20,388 nucleotides of DNA from Oscillospiraceae bacterium (GTDB lineage Bacteria > Bacillota_A > Clostridia > Oscillospirales > WRJC01). The notes beneath the pieces were generated by a model. The model searched no databases and was not told the DNA's origin. It saw nothing but the letters and a program-made list of their open reading frames with translations. Positions 13,237 to 20,388 of the stretch are shown here, piece after piece. Every line of letters begins with the position of its first letter. The stretch's first letter is position 1. The translations under genes were made by a program, and so were the position numbers. The stretch is taken from positions 1-20,388 of the forward strand of contig WQXD01000036.1 in NCBI GenBank assembly GCA_009785015.1, read 5' to 3'.

Positions 13237-14298
13237 ATGTCATGGACTAAATTGGATCGCGTGATGGCTGCGTTATCCGGGGAAATGCCCGACAGAACGC
13301 CCATCTTTGATTATATGATAAATGACCGTGTTTTTGAGCATTATCTCGGACGTTCTATCATACCGGGGGAACAGGCCGCCATATTGCAGGCGACGTCAAA
13401 ATTCCTGGATCTTTGCCACCCGATGCCTGCGGCGTATGAACCGCATGAAGAAACTCTCCCCGACAAAACGCGCCGCGTGTTCGAGCGCTGGATGGTATGG
13501 GATGTATATCCGAAACGCGGCGGCGAAGAAATGGTTCTTTCTCTAAAAGACGGGATTGAACAGTTGGAAAGCGCAAATAACCGGCATTTTTCGGATAACG
13601 ATGATGCGGCAGCATGGAAAACGGAAGAAGAACAAAAGCATATATGGGCCGGGGATATGGTATATATCAGCCTCGGCCTGGGGCTTCCCATACTTCCGGG
13701 AAGGACAATCGAAGAAAATTCGTTTTACTTGGCCGATTGTCCAAAACTGTGCAAACAGTGGAACCGGCTGGGCACCCAATCCGCATTGCGTATGGCGGAA
13801 TCGCACGCGCGGGAGTCTTCGTCGCCGGTGGCAATCATATGGAACGACTTCGCCATGAAAGGCGGCCTCATATATCCGCCGCGGGTTCTGGATGAATATT
13901 TTTTTCCGGGATTGCATGAAATGGTCTCAATATTGCACGCGAACGGCATAAAAGCGATATTTCACTCAGACGGGGATGTAAGCAAAGTTTTTGACCGTTT
14001 GGTCGACTGCGGAATCGACGGGTTTAATCCGCTGGAGATTTCAGCGGGAATGGAAGTTTCGGATTTTGTCGGGAAATACGGAAAAAAAGTGACGCTTGTC
14101 GGAGGAATGGACGCTGTGAACGTGTTGGCGTTTGGCACGCCGGAAACCGTAGCGAACGCAACGAAAAAGCTGATAAGCGAAGCGGGGAAAAACGGGCGGC
14201 TGATTATCGGCTCGTCATCGGGCCAACTCGACAACAGCATGCCCTTTGAGAATATCATGTCGTATTTCAATACGGTCCAAGAACACAAAAATTTTTAG
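13237..14298 (+). CDS. URO-D superfamily protein 1 (zinc-ligand cysteines missing)
   Basis: The 353-residue TIM-barrel protein belongs to the uroporphyrinogen decarboxylase / corrinoid methyltransferase (MtaA/MtbA-like) superfamily: WTKLDRVMAALSGEMPDRTP at the start, then GIKAIFHSDGDVSKVFDRLVDCGIDGFNPLE (237-267) and TLVGGMDAVNVLAFGTPETV (286-305). In MtaA-type methyltransferases the zinc is held by H-x-C and a later C. Here H243 remains, but the HxC cysteine is D245, and the second position is serine-rich (IIGSSSG, 324-330), so zinc-thiolate chemistry is unlikely. True haem-pathway URO-D is unlikely because there are no haem genes around. A GGGGG-type ribosome site precedes ATG. It heads a four-gene operon with GH4. 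Function unknown. Confidence 0.75.
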   Translation: MSWTKLDRVMAALSGEMPDRTPIFDYMINDRVFEHYLGRSIIPGEQAAILQATSKFLDLCHPMPAAYEPHEETLPDKTRRVFERWMVWDVYPKRGGEEMVLSLKDGIEQLESANNRHFSDNDDAAAWKTEEEQKHIWAGDMVYISLGLGLPILPGRTIEENSFYLADCPKLCKQWNRLGTQSALRMAESHARESSSPVAIIWNDFAMKGGLIYPPRVLDEYFFPGLHEMVSILHANGIKAIFHSDGDVSKVFDRLVDCGIDGFNPLEISAGMEVSDFVGKYGKKVTLVGGMDAVNVLAFGTPETVANATKKLISEAGKNGRLIIGSSSGQLDNSMPFENIMSYFNTVQEHKNF

Positions 14299-14322
14299 TT
14301 TAAGAGGAGGCCGGGTATTATT

Positions 14323-15666
14323 ATGGTAAAGATCAGTATAATAGGGGCGGGGAGCGGATGTTTTTCCATCGGATTGGTGCGCGAGCTCTGCGCGTCAAAA
14401 TATTTGTCGGGCAGTACCGTGAACTTAATGGACATAAATCAAGAACGACTGACCGCAGTACACGAGTTATGCCTGCGTTTCTCTAAGGAAATCAGCGGCA
14501 GTTTGCATTTTGAAAAAACACCCGACCGTGCCGAATCGCTGAAAGACGCGGATTTTGTCATCAACACGGCGTTGACGGCTCCGCATCAGCGCCTGAAAGA
14601 CGGCTGGGAAATCGCGGACCGGTACGGTTTTAAATTCGGCGGCAGTTACCACATAAAATACGACGAGGCGTTCTGGATAAATTTTTATCAGTTCAGATTT
14701 TTTGAATCGCTGACGCGGGATATTCTGACATACTGCCCGAATGCGTGGCATCTGATGGTGGCGAATCCGGTAATCTCAGGAACGACGCTTATACAGCGCA
14801 AATATCCGGAGGCCAAAATGGTCGGGTTGTGCCACGGTTACGCTCACGCGTATCATATAGCAAACAAACTCGGCTGTCCGGCAAAAGAAGATCTTACATA
14901 TCAGATAAACGGCCCGAATCATTTTGTATGGCTCAATAAAGGAAGTATCGGGAACAGAGACTTTTTTGACGTGCTGGACGAATGGCTGAAAGAGAACGGA
15001 GAAAAGCCATATAACCGGAACACATGGCCGTTTTCGAAAAAATACGCGGACTTTTACCGCAGGCACAAAGTCATCGGCATCGGCGATACATTGAATTGGA
15101 CGGGCGCTTGCTGGCCGTGGTTTTATCATACGGACGAAGAAACGGAAAAAGAATATTGCGACTTTTCGCCGACGGACGGCTGGAACGGATATTTCAACGG
15201 GGTGGGCAAGGCGGCGGAGGATATTATCGCTTTGTCAAAAGCCCCGGAGCGTCCGGTGAGCGGATTTCTCGGCGAAATCGGCACGGACGATTTGATGGTT
15301 CCATTGGTCGAATCATTAGCGTGCAATGTGCCGCGTCTGATGTTCGTCAATTTGTTGAACAGGGGCGGGCTCGCGCCGGGTATACCGGAAGACTTCGCAG
15401 TCGAGATTCAGGCGCTGTGCCAGCGCGGCGAAATACGCCCGATCAAAAGCGACCCGCTGTCAAAAGATATGATTGCATATATTCTGCGCGACCGCGTCGC
15501 CCCTGTGGAAATGGAACTTGAAGCATACCGCACAGGGCGTATAAATTTGCTCGAAGAATTGGTGCTGATGGACAAATGGGCAACCTCGGTAAAACAGGCG
15601 CGAAAATTTATCGGCGAAATACTCGATCTTCCGTATCATGCGGAAATGAAGGAATATTATAGATAA
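14323..15666 (+). CDS. Glycoside hydrolase family 4 enzyme (alpha-glucosidase / alpha-galacturonidase-like)
   Basis: The 447-residue product starts with the NAD-binding motif VKISIIGAGSGCFSIGLVREL. DADFVINTAL, MVANPV (144-150), GLCHGYAH (C170, H171) and INGPNHFVWL (N199, H200) match the NAD and Mn2+ sites of GH4 (Cys174 and His203 in Thermotoga AglA). GH4 enzymes oxidise C3 of the substrate, eliminate the glycosidic bond and re-reduce, so they can cleave bonds and stereochemistries that ordinary hydrolases do not. The visible features fit LplD-like or AglA-like members, but the sugar is not resolved. AGGAGG sits 12 bases before ATG. It lies 24 bases after URO-D 1 and 24 before the DUF5722 gene, in one operon. 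Confidence 0.88.
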   Translation: MVKISIIGAGSGCFSIGLVRELCASKYLSGSTVNLMDINQERLTAVHELCLRFSKEISGSLHFEKTPDRAESLKDADFVINTALTAPHQRLKDGWEIADRYGFKFGGSYHIKYDEAFWINFYQFRFFESLTRDILTYCPNAWHLMVANPVISGTTLIQRKYPEAKMVGLCHGYAHAYHIANKLGCPAKEDLTYQINGPNHFVWLNKGSIGNRDFFDVLDEWLKENGEKPYNRNTWPFSKKYADFYRRHKVIGIGDTLNWTGACWPWFYHTDEETEKEYCDFSPTDGWNGYFNGVGKAAEDIIALSKAPERPVSGFLGEIGTDDLMVPLVESLACNVPRLMFVNLLNRGGLAPGIPEDFAVEIQALCQRGEIRPIKSDPLSKDMIAYILRDRVAPVEMELEAYRTGRINLLEELVLMDKWATSVKQARKFIGEILDLPYHAEMKEYYR

Positions 15667-15690
15667 AAACAGGAAGGAAAAATTCAAAAA

Positions 15691-17136
15691 ATGAAAATCA
15701 TATCGATAAAAGCGACCGGCGACAATATAATTGTCAAAACAGACCAAAAAACAAACGCTTCCCTCAAAGTCATGTCCCCCGCGCTGCGGGAGGAAAAAAT
15801 TTACGCAGTTTATGAGTTCAAAAATGAGAACTGCATAACCCTGCCGCGATGTATAAACGGAAAAGACGGGCTGTATTTGAAATATCTTCCGGACGGCGAA
15901 GGGGCGGGGGAGGGGATAAAGTACGTCAACGAGTATGATTTCACAAGCGAGAATGAGTATGATTATCCCGCAGCCGCCACAAAAAAGGGACTGCAGGTCG
16001 CAATGGTAAACGACGCGGTCGAGCTCGGCATAGGGCACGCCGCGCTGAATATAAACATAGGCAATTGCCTGCTACCGCATAAAACGGAAGACTGTATCAC
16101 ATATCTGCACGAGGGGAGAGAATATTACATATCGAAAAAAGAGATCTCCGCGCAGGACGCGAGAATAAAAGAACTCTCCGACCACGGCATAATCATAACG
16201 ATGATACTCCTCAACGCAAAATCATGGGCAGGAGCCGATTTCCCGGCGGAAATGAGAAACGTTCTGATGCACCCCGATTACGACGACGAGGGGACTATAT
16301 CCGCATTCAATGTCATGACGGAGGCCGGAACCGAAGCTTTTTGCGCATGGCTTGAATTCATCGCCGGGCGTTATACGCGCGAAGACCAAAAGTACGGGCG
16401 TATAGCCGGTTTCATAGTGTCCAATGAGATCAACAGCCAATGGGTATGGGGCAACGCCGGCGAAAAGACATGCGGGGACTATATGTACGAATATACCTCC
16501 GCTTTGCGCATGGCATATCTCGCGGGCATAAAAATGTATAAAAATATGCGCACATATATCTCGCTCGACCATTGGTGGACGGGAGCCCATGATGAGACTT
16601 CTCCCATGCGTTTCTACGGCAGCCGTTTCTGCCTTGAATATCTAAATAAGTATTGCGCGGCGGAAGGCGATTTTTGGTGGAACATCGCTTTCCATCCGTA
16701 CCCCGAAAACCTTTTCTTCCCGGACTTCTGGAACGACGTCACGGCACAGTTCAATGATGACACAAAACGCGTAACATTCAAAAATCTCGAGGTGCTCAGG
16801 GATTTTCTGTATGAAAAACAAAACATGTACGGCGATATCCGCCGCCGCGTGATCCTCTCCGAGCAGGGATTCAACAGCCATTTCACGCCACACAGCGAGA
16901 TATTGCAGGCGTGCGCTTACGGCCGCGCGTACAGGGCGGTGATGGAAATCCCCGAAATCGATTCGTTCATCCTCCACGCCCATTGTGACAACCGCTATGA
17001 ATTCGGGCTCAATCTCGGCTTGTGGCGCCGCGAAAAGGAGAGTTCAAATATGGAAGCTCCCAAGCCCATCTACTGGGTTTTCAAGCAGATCGACCAAATC
17101 GACGAAAAAGGCGTCTATGGCTGGCAGCGGTATTAA
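15691..17136 (+). CDS. DUF5722 protein, GH-A-like glycosidase
   Basis: The 481-residue product has an N-terminal beta-sandwich of about 80 residues, then a TIM-barrel with DUF5722 signatures: KKGLQVAMVNDAVELGIGHAALNINI (98-123). The catalytic residues expected in clan GH-A are visible as GFIVSNEINSQWVW (N245-E246, acid/base after strand 4) and RRVILSEQGFNS (E391, nucleophile after strand 7). It would be a retaining glycoside hydrolase; activities in this family are poorly known to me. There is no signal peptide, so the substrate must be imported oligosaccharide or glycoside. AGGAAGGA lies ahead of ATG. A 9-bp AT-rich inverted repeat follows its stop. Confidence 0.75.
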   Translation: MKIISIKATGDNIIVKTDQKTNASLKVMSPALREEKIYAVYEFKNENCITLPRCINGKDGLYLKYLPDGEGAGEGIKYVNEYDFTSENEYDYPAAATKKGLQVAMVNDAVELGIGHAALNINIGNCLLPHKTEDCITYLHEGREYYISKKEISAQDARIKELSDHGIIITMILLNAKSWAGADFPAEMRNVLMHPDYDDEGTISAFNVMTEAGTEAFCAWLEFIAGRYTREDQKYGRIAGFIVSNEINSQWVWGNAGEKTCGDYMYEYTSALRMAYLAGIKMYKNMRTYISLDHWWTGAHDETSPMRFYGSRFCLEYLNKYCAAEGDFWWNIAFHPYPENLFFPDFWNDVTAQFNDDTKRVTFKNLEVLRDFLYEKQNMYGDIRRRVILSEQGFNSHFTPHSEILQACAYGRAYRAVMEIPEIDSFILHAHCDNRYEFGLNLGLWRREKESSNMEAPKPIYWVFKQIDQIDEKGVYGWQRY

Positions 17137-17143
17137 AAAAATT

Positions 17144-17165
17144 TTTCATAAAAATATTTATGAAA
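17144..17165 (+). other. AT-rich 9-bp inverted repeat before URO-D 2
   Basis: TTTCATAAA (17144-17152) and TTTATGAAA (17157-17165) with a 4-base gap lie between the DUF5722 stop and the start of URO-D 2. It could be a weak mRNA hairpin or a protein-binding site; there is no T-run after it. Confidence 0.4.
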
Positions 17166-17184
17166 TAGAGGTGCATTATATAAT

Positions 17185-18219
17185 ATGAATTACAGGGAAA
17201 GAATATTGGCGGCAATCAATCATGAACTTCCCGACCATGTTCCCGCGCATGTCATAGTAATAGACGACATAGCTCCGTTTTTATCGCATCTGGGTTTTGA
17301 CGACTGGGAAACGCTCTACGATTATTTGGGAATCGGCATGAGGCAGACGGGCGCGGGATATTCAAATACAAAGCCGGGGGTCAATCATTTCGGTACGTCG
17401 GGCGGGGGAAGCGATTACAGCACGTCGACCTTTGAGATACCTTTTGCCGGCGTCGAATCGACAGACGAGATAGAAAAATATGACTGGCCAAAAGCCGAAA
17501 ACTGCGTTTTTGACCATATCCCGCCTTTTCTTGAAAAATACCGGGGAAAATACGCGACAATGATCAATGGCTGGAACCCGATATTTTGTCAGGTGCTGGA
17601 TCTGTTCGGAATGGAGAATGCTTTGACGCGGATTTGCTTGGAACCGGAATTTATAGAAGCGGCGGTTTCGCATATTGAGGACTTTTATCTGGAATTTTAT
17701 AAACGGCTGTTTAAAGCGGCTGACAAAAAAGCCGATATTTTTAACATCGGCGACGATTTCGCCACGCAGCGGGGAATGCTGATAAGCCCCGCGCAATGGC
17801 GCAGATATTTCAAGCCCAAATACAAAAAGATATTTGCCCTTGCCAAAAGTCATGGTCTTTATGTATGGTTTCATTCGTGCGGCGCAATAAGCGAAGTTTT
17901 ACCGGATCTTGTCGATATCGGAATAGACGTTTGGGAAACGGTTCAGGTTCATCTTTCGGGCAACGAACCCGAAAAAATAAAAAGAAATTTCGGGCGGGAC
18001 ATCACGTTTTCCGGGGGAATAAACACACAGTCCACATTGCCGTACGGAACACCCGGTCAGATAAGAGCGGAAGTCAGGGAAAGAATAGAAATATTGGGAA
18101 AGGGCGGCGGTTACATTTGCGCGCCGGATCATCACATAAAGACCGACGTGCCGGTAGAAAACGCGCTTGCCATGTTCGACGAAATAAAAAATTTCAGATG
18201 TGGGGGATGTACGTTGTAA
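17185..18219 (+). CDS. URO-D superfamily protein 2 (MtaA-like, zinc ligands intact)
   Basis: The 344-residue barrel protein starts MNYRERILAAINHELPDHVP, as in the URO-D/MtaA superfamily. LYVWFHSCGAISEVLPDLVDIG gives H230 and C232, and YICAPDHHIKTDVP gives C312. Together these match the His-x-Cys...Cys zinc site of the methylcobamide:CoM methyltransferases (MtaA/MtbA), which activate a thiol for methyl transfer. IFNIGDDFATQRGMLISPAQWRRYFKPKYKKI is the typical second half of the barrel. No corrinoid protein or activase is next to it, so partners must be elsewhere. The C-terminus ends unusually in CGGCTL. It is the last gene of the glycosidase operon, 48 bases after DUF5722. Role inferred; a demethylation step on a methylated sugar is one possibility. 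Confidence 0.78.
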   Translation: MNYRERILAAINHELPDHVPAHVIVIDDIAPFLSHLGFDDWETLYDYLGIGMRQTGAGYSNTKPGVNHFGTSGGGSDYSTSTFEIPFAGVESTDEIEKYDWPKAENCVFDHIPPFLEKYRGKYATMINGWNPIFCQVLDLFGMENALTRICLEPEFIEAAVSHIEDFYLEFYKRLFKAADKKADIFNIGDDFATQRGMLISPAQWRRYFKPKYKKIFALAKSHGLYVWFHSCGAISEVLPDLVDIGIDVWETVQVHLSGNEPEKIKRNFGRDITFSGGINTQSTLPYGTPGQIRAEVRERIEILGKGGGYICAPDHHIKTDVPVENALAMFDEIKNFRCGGCTL

Positions 18220-18224
18220 TCATA

Positions 18225-18355
18225 AGCGGGTTAATTCCCCGCTGCTTGTAGCGTACCGCTGTAAATAATTTTTGCGGGCGGTTGCGAAGCGACCTGCGAG
18301 TCCGCCGTAATACACCGTAGCTCGCTGCGGTGATAGGTGGACGGAAGCAAAAATT
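18225..18355 (+). other. GC-rich multi-hairpin element
   Basis: An outer stem AATTTTTGC (18267-18275) pairs with GCAAAAATT (18347-18355). Inside lie a bulged stem (GCGGGC-GGTTGC, loop GAA, GCGACC-bulge-GTCCGC, 18274-18305) and an 8-bp stem with CTCG loop (CACCGTAG/CTGCGGTG, 18313-18332). In front are AGCGGG/CCCGCT (18225-18243) and short CGCT/AGCG pairs to 18260. It lies in a non-coding gap between convergent genes. It could be a structured RNA, a MITE-like palindromic repeat, or a terminator complex. Confidence 0.5.
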
Positions 18356-18364
18356 TTATTCAAC

Positions 18365-18394
18365 AAAAAAACTCGCGCCATTGATTTTTCAATG
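18365..18394 (-). terminator. Weak terminator candidate after the HEPN gene
   Basis: On the minus strand CATTGA-AAAA-TCAATG (18394-18379), overlapping the HEPN stop, is followed by seven bases and then a run of seven T (18371-18365). The stem is short and AT-rich, so confidence is low. Confidence 0.35.
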
Positions 18395-18796
18395 TTTATT
18401 AAATTTGTTTTTTAAATCTTCGAGATTTGCTTGACATTCTTCATCGATATAATACTTCACATTTTCCACATAGATTAAGAATTTTTCGGCAAAATCATCC
18501 GTAAAAACTGTCGTTCCGCTGTACGGGTAACGCGATTCGTTATTGTATTTGCGGCAAAATTTTACGGCTTCTGATAAATCTTGTGATGACGGATATTTAT
18601 TTTTGATTGCATAATATAAATTGATAACGTCATGCGTAAATTCAAATTCTTGAGCTTCAGGGACGCGGTTCATGACGGATTTTAAATAAAATTTTACAGC
18701 CAAACATGAGGCATAAATAGAATCGGCATAAAATCCCGCGTCTTTTGTTAATTGAGCCACTTTTTGTTTATCTTCAGCCAATTTGTAATATTCCAC
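18389..18796 (-). CDS. HEPN-domain protein (partner of the MNT nucleotidyltransferase)
   Basis: The 135-residue product is an all-helical HEPN protein of the PF05168 type: an N-terminal YYKLAEDK helix, a DSIYASCLAVKFYLKS helix, FTHDVINLYYAI (53-64) and the family's SRYPYSG (88-94). The start is GTG 18796, nine bases after AAGGGG, and overlaps the nucleotidyltransferase gene by 23 bases. I see no clean Rx4-6H RNase motif, so it may be a non-nuclease member. In MNT-HEPN toxin-antitoxin pairs the HEPN protein is the toxin, silenced by AMPylation. In other genomes such pairs may serve nucleotide or RNA modification. Function as a toxin is inference. Confidence 0.75.
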   Translation of the reverse strand: MEYYKLAEDKQKVAQLTKDAGFYADSIYASCLAVKFYLKSVMNRVPEAQEFEFTHDVINLYYAIKNKYPSSQDLSEAVKFCRKYNNESRYPYSGTTVFTDDFAEKFLIYVENVKYYIDEECQANLEDLKNKFNKH

Positions 18797-19148
18797 TCAA
18801 ATCAACCCCTTCTTGCTCAACGGCTTTTTGTATCATTCCTATAACATTTTTAAACTGTTCATATTCTTCTTCCGACTTGAGCAAAATATCATTTTTTACA
18901 TACCCTTCGCCTAACGTCGGAAGGCTGTCAAAAATTATGTTGAATTCTAAATCTATCGGCACTTTATGTTTTGTCAGCACAAACAAATCTACATCACTAT
19001 TCAACGTGGCGTTTTCTTTCGCGCAACTTCCAAACAAATAAATTTTGCTTAAGCAATCAAATTTACGAATATTTTTTAAATATCCTTCAATAAATTTTTT
19101 ATGAATATCAGGAATCGTAAGCTCGTCAAGGGAATTTATAATACGCAT
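18774..19148 (-). CDS. MNT-type minimal nucleotidyltransferase
   Basis: The 124-residue product carries the nucleotidyltransferase signature LFGSCAKENATLNSDVDLFVL (38-58), i.e. GS at 40-41 and D52-x-D54 (GSx10DxD), the metal-binding pair. The rest is short and alpha/beta, as in antitoxin-type MNT proteins that AMPylate their HEPN partner. GAGG stands eight bases before ATG 19148. The HEPN gene overlaps its 3' end. It has its own strong promoter. Confidence 0.85.
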   Translation of the reverse strand: MRIINSLDELTIPDIHKKFIEGYLKNIRKFDCLSKIYLFGSCAKENATLNSDVDLFVLTKHKVPIDLEFNIIFDSLPTLGEGYVKNDILLKSEEEYEQFKNVIGMIQKAVEQEGVDLSGILQIG

Positions 19149-19194
19149 TTAAAATACCTCACCTTTTCCGCAGCACAAAATATTTCTTTCTTCC

Positions 19195-19223
19195 ATTATA
19201 ATCCCTTTTTCGTTTTTAGTCAA
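19195..19223 (-). promoter_or_regulatory. Promoter for the MNT-HEPN pair
   Basis: TTGACT (19223-19218) and TATAAT (19200-19195) on the minus strand with a 17-bp spacer, 47 bases before ATG 19148. The hexamers are identical to those of the Rpn-like gene promoter. Confidence 0.75.
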
Positions 19224-19278
19224 GGGATTTTCTGTGAATTTCCGGGCAAAAAGAGGAAGAATGATTTTTATTGTGTTC

Positions 19279-20388
19279 TCATCGACGTAACCTTTTTACT
19301 AACTTTACTACCTCATACCACAGCACCGAAACCACCGCTAATCCGAACATAGTGATGAATTGTCCCGCCGTGAGGGGGGCAAGTTTTAAAAAGCCGCCAA
19401 TCGGGGTATAGAGAAACAGGAACAAAGCCGCCATGACCGCGATATTGACTGTCCACATGACTTTATCTTTGGACAAACGCCTGATTGACGTAAAAATATT
19501 GTCGATGTCGGAACTGTTGCATTGAACCAAGAACAGGTTTGCAACCATGATAACGCCGATGCCCATTGTTCTCGCCGCGTTCGCGTTGTTCGGGTCTGCC
19601 GACAGCATGAAATAATATGAACCGAAAGATGCCGCAAATATCGTCAAGCCTTGCGTAACGCTTTTTAGCATCGTACCCCATGTTAAAATTTTTTTCTTCG
19701 GATTGCGCGGGTTGCGTTCCATTATATCGTATTCGGCGGGTTGCCGTTCCAGTACAATGGAACAAGTCGGGTCGATTATCAATTCAAGCAAAACAACAAG
19801 CATGGGCAAAAACAATAGGGAAGCGGGATTTATCCCCAACGCCGGAGCAAACAACGCCGCCAACGCTATCGGAATATGTACAGTGAACACATATCCTATC
19901 GCCTTGCGGATATTATCGAAAATACGCCGCCCGTCTTTTATTGTTTCTACAATAGTTGTAAAGTTATCGTCCAAAAGGATTAAGTCCGCGGCTTCGCGGG
20001 AAACCTCGCTTCCGCGCTTGCCCATGGCAACGCCTATGTCGGCATACTTCAAAGCGGGGGCGTCGTTCACGCCGTCACCCGTCATGGCTACGACTTCGCC
20101 ATTGTCTTTGAACGCCTTGACGATACGCATTTTGTGTTCGGGTATGACACGGGAAAATATGCCGGCTGTTTTAACGCTTTCGCGCAATTCCCCGTCCGTC
20201 ATTTTTTCAAGCATATCGCCTGTGACAATTTTATCGTGGTTCTTCATACCGATTTTTTTTGCGATGGACGCGGCGGTTATTCCATTGTCGCCCGTTATCA
20301 TCACAACCCGGATACCCGCTTTGTAACAAGCGGCTATGTCGGCTTTAACCGATTTCCTCGGCGGGTCGGCAAGCCCAATCAAACCGCA
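19279..20388 (-). CDS. Cation-transporting P-type ATPase (P2A Ca2+-ATPase-like), C-terminal part
   Basis: The gene enters from the right edge; 369 codons are visible, with the frame still open at 20388. The phosphorylation domain end is clear: GLADPPR, VVMITGDNG, PEHKMRIVKAFK and MTGDGVNDAPALKYADIGVAMG, the hinge and Mg-binding motifs of P-type ATPases. Six membrane segments (M5-M10) follow, including VHIPIALAALFAPALG and LVVLLELIIDPTCSIVLE, where the M6 aspartate is the ion ligand position in Ca2+ pumps. The actuator domain and the DKTGT site lie outside. It pumps a cation out of the cytosol, probably Ca2+, though the type of M6 leaves other ions open. It is upstream of the MNT gene on the same strand, but that gene has its own promoter. 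Confidence 0.9.
   Translation of the reverse strand, partial: CGLIGLADPPRKSVKADIAACYKAGIRVVMITGDNGITAASIAKKIGMKNHDKIVTGDMLEKMTDGELRESVKTAGIFSRVIPEHKMRIVKAFKDNGEVVAMTGDGVNDAPALKYADIGVAMGKRGSEVSREAADLILLDDNFTTIVETIKDGRRIFDNIRKAIGYVFTVHIPIALAALFAPALGINPASLLFLPMLVVLLELIIDPTCSIVLERQPAEYDIMERNPRNPKKKILTWGTMLKSVTQGLTIFAASFGSYYFMLSADPNNANAARTMGIGVIMVANLFLVQCNSSDIDNIFTSIRRLSKDKVMWTVNIAVMAALFLFLYTPIGGFLKLAPLTAGQFITMFGLAVVSVLWYEVVKLVKRLRR

Noticed and set aside
13056..13304. Extended start of the FAD oxidoreductase
   Set aside because: It would overlap the divergent URO-D gene and place 83 extra residues before the Rossmann motif; ATG 13055 gives a normal N-terminus.
15460..16038. 192-residue minus-strand frame
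   Set aside because: Antisense to the GH4 and DUF5722 genes, F/Y-rich with no domain.
17144..17165. AT-rich inverted repeat as a Rho-independent terminator inside the operon
   Set aside because: No GC-rich stem and no trailing T-run, and the next gene follows closely on the same strand.

Overview
The window looks like chromosomal DNA of an anaerobic, probably gut- or sediment-associated bacterium, most likely a clostridial Bacillota. The pointers are near-consensus housekeeping promoters with 17-bp spacers, GGAGG-type ribosome sites, a CotH-family protein, a split DhaK/DhaL kinase and a microprotein with the Na+-pumping decarboxylase signature. This assignment is inference. A spirochaete or Lentisphaerota-like genome with a similar gene stock is not excluded. 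There is no rRNA, tRNA, CRISPR array or recognisable transposase.

Left part (1-5106). This is a patchwork of short, mostly AT-rich accessory genes. In order: the 5' part of a DUF4838-like carbohydrate protein (-), a Uma2-like nuclease (+), a minus-strand trio (Rpn-type nuclease with a 12-bp coding repeat, a 47-aa membrane microprotein, a zinc-ribbon membrane protein), an HTH regulator (+), a SAM methyltransferase (-) and a GNAT acetyltransferase (+). A 55-bp promoter element occurs twice here, at 626-680 and 4540-4594, each time in front of a plus-strand gene. The two copies share 34 identical bases, an inverted repeat over the -35 and the same spacer.

Middle part (5121-10314). A large membrane-anchored CotH-kinase/lamin-tail protein is followed by a tight DhaK-DhaL-aldo/keto reductase set. 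DhaL and the reductase overlap by 4 bp. No DhaM or other phosphoryl-relay gene is present. All genes from the acetyltransferase to the reductase point the same way with short gaps, so they may share one transcript.

Right-centre (10360-18219). Two divergent units share the 181-bp region 13056-13236. Leftward runs an FAD-dependent oxidoreductase and a MATE exporter (4-bp overlap). Rightward runs URO-D-like protein 1, a family GH4 NAD+-dependent glycosidase, a DUF5722 protein with GH-A-like catalytic glutamates, and URO-D-like protein 2. None has a signal peptide, so this reads as a cytoplasmic pathway that opens an unusual glycoside by redox chemistry and perhaps handles methyl groups. URO-D 2 keeps the HxC...C zinc ligands of corrinoid methyltransferases; URO-D 1 has lost them. 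This is the strongest candidate for an undescribed system in the window, but its substrate cannot be read from the sequence.

Right end (18220-20388). A GC-rich multi-hairpin element lies between the convergent ends of URO-D 2 and an MNT-HEPN pair, which has its own strong promoter. The window ends inside a cation-transporting P-type ATPase.
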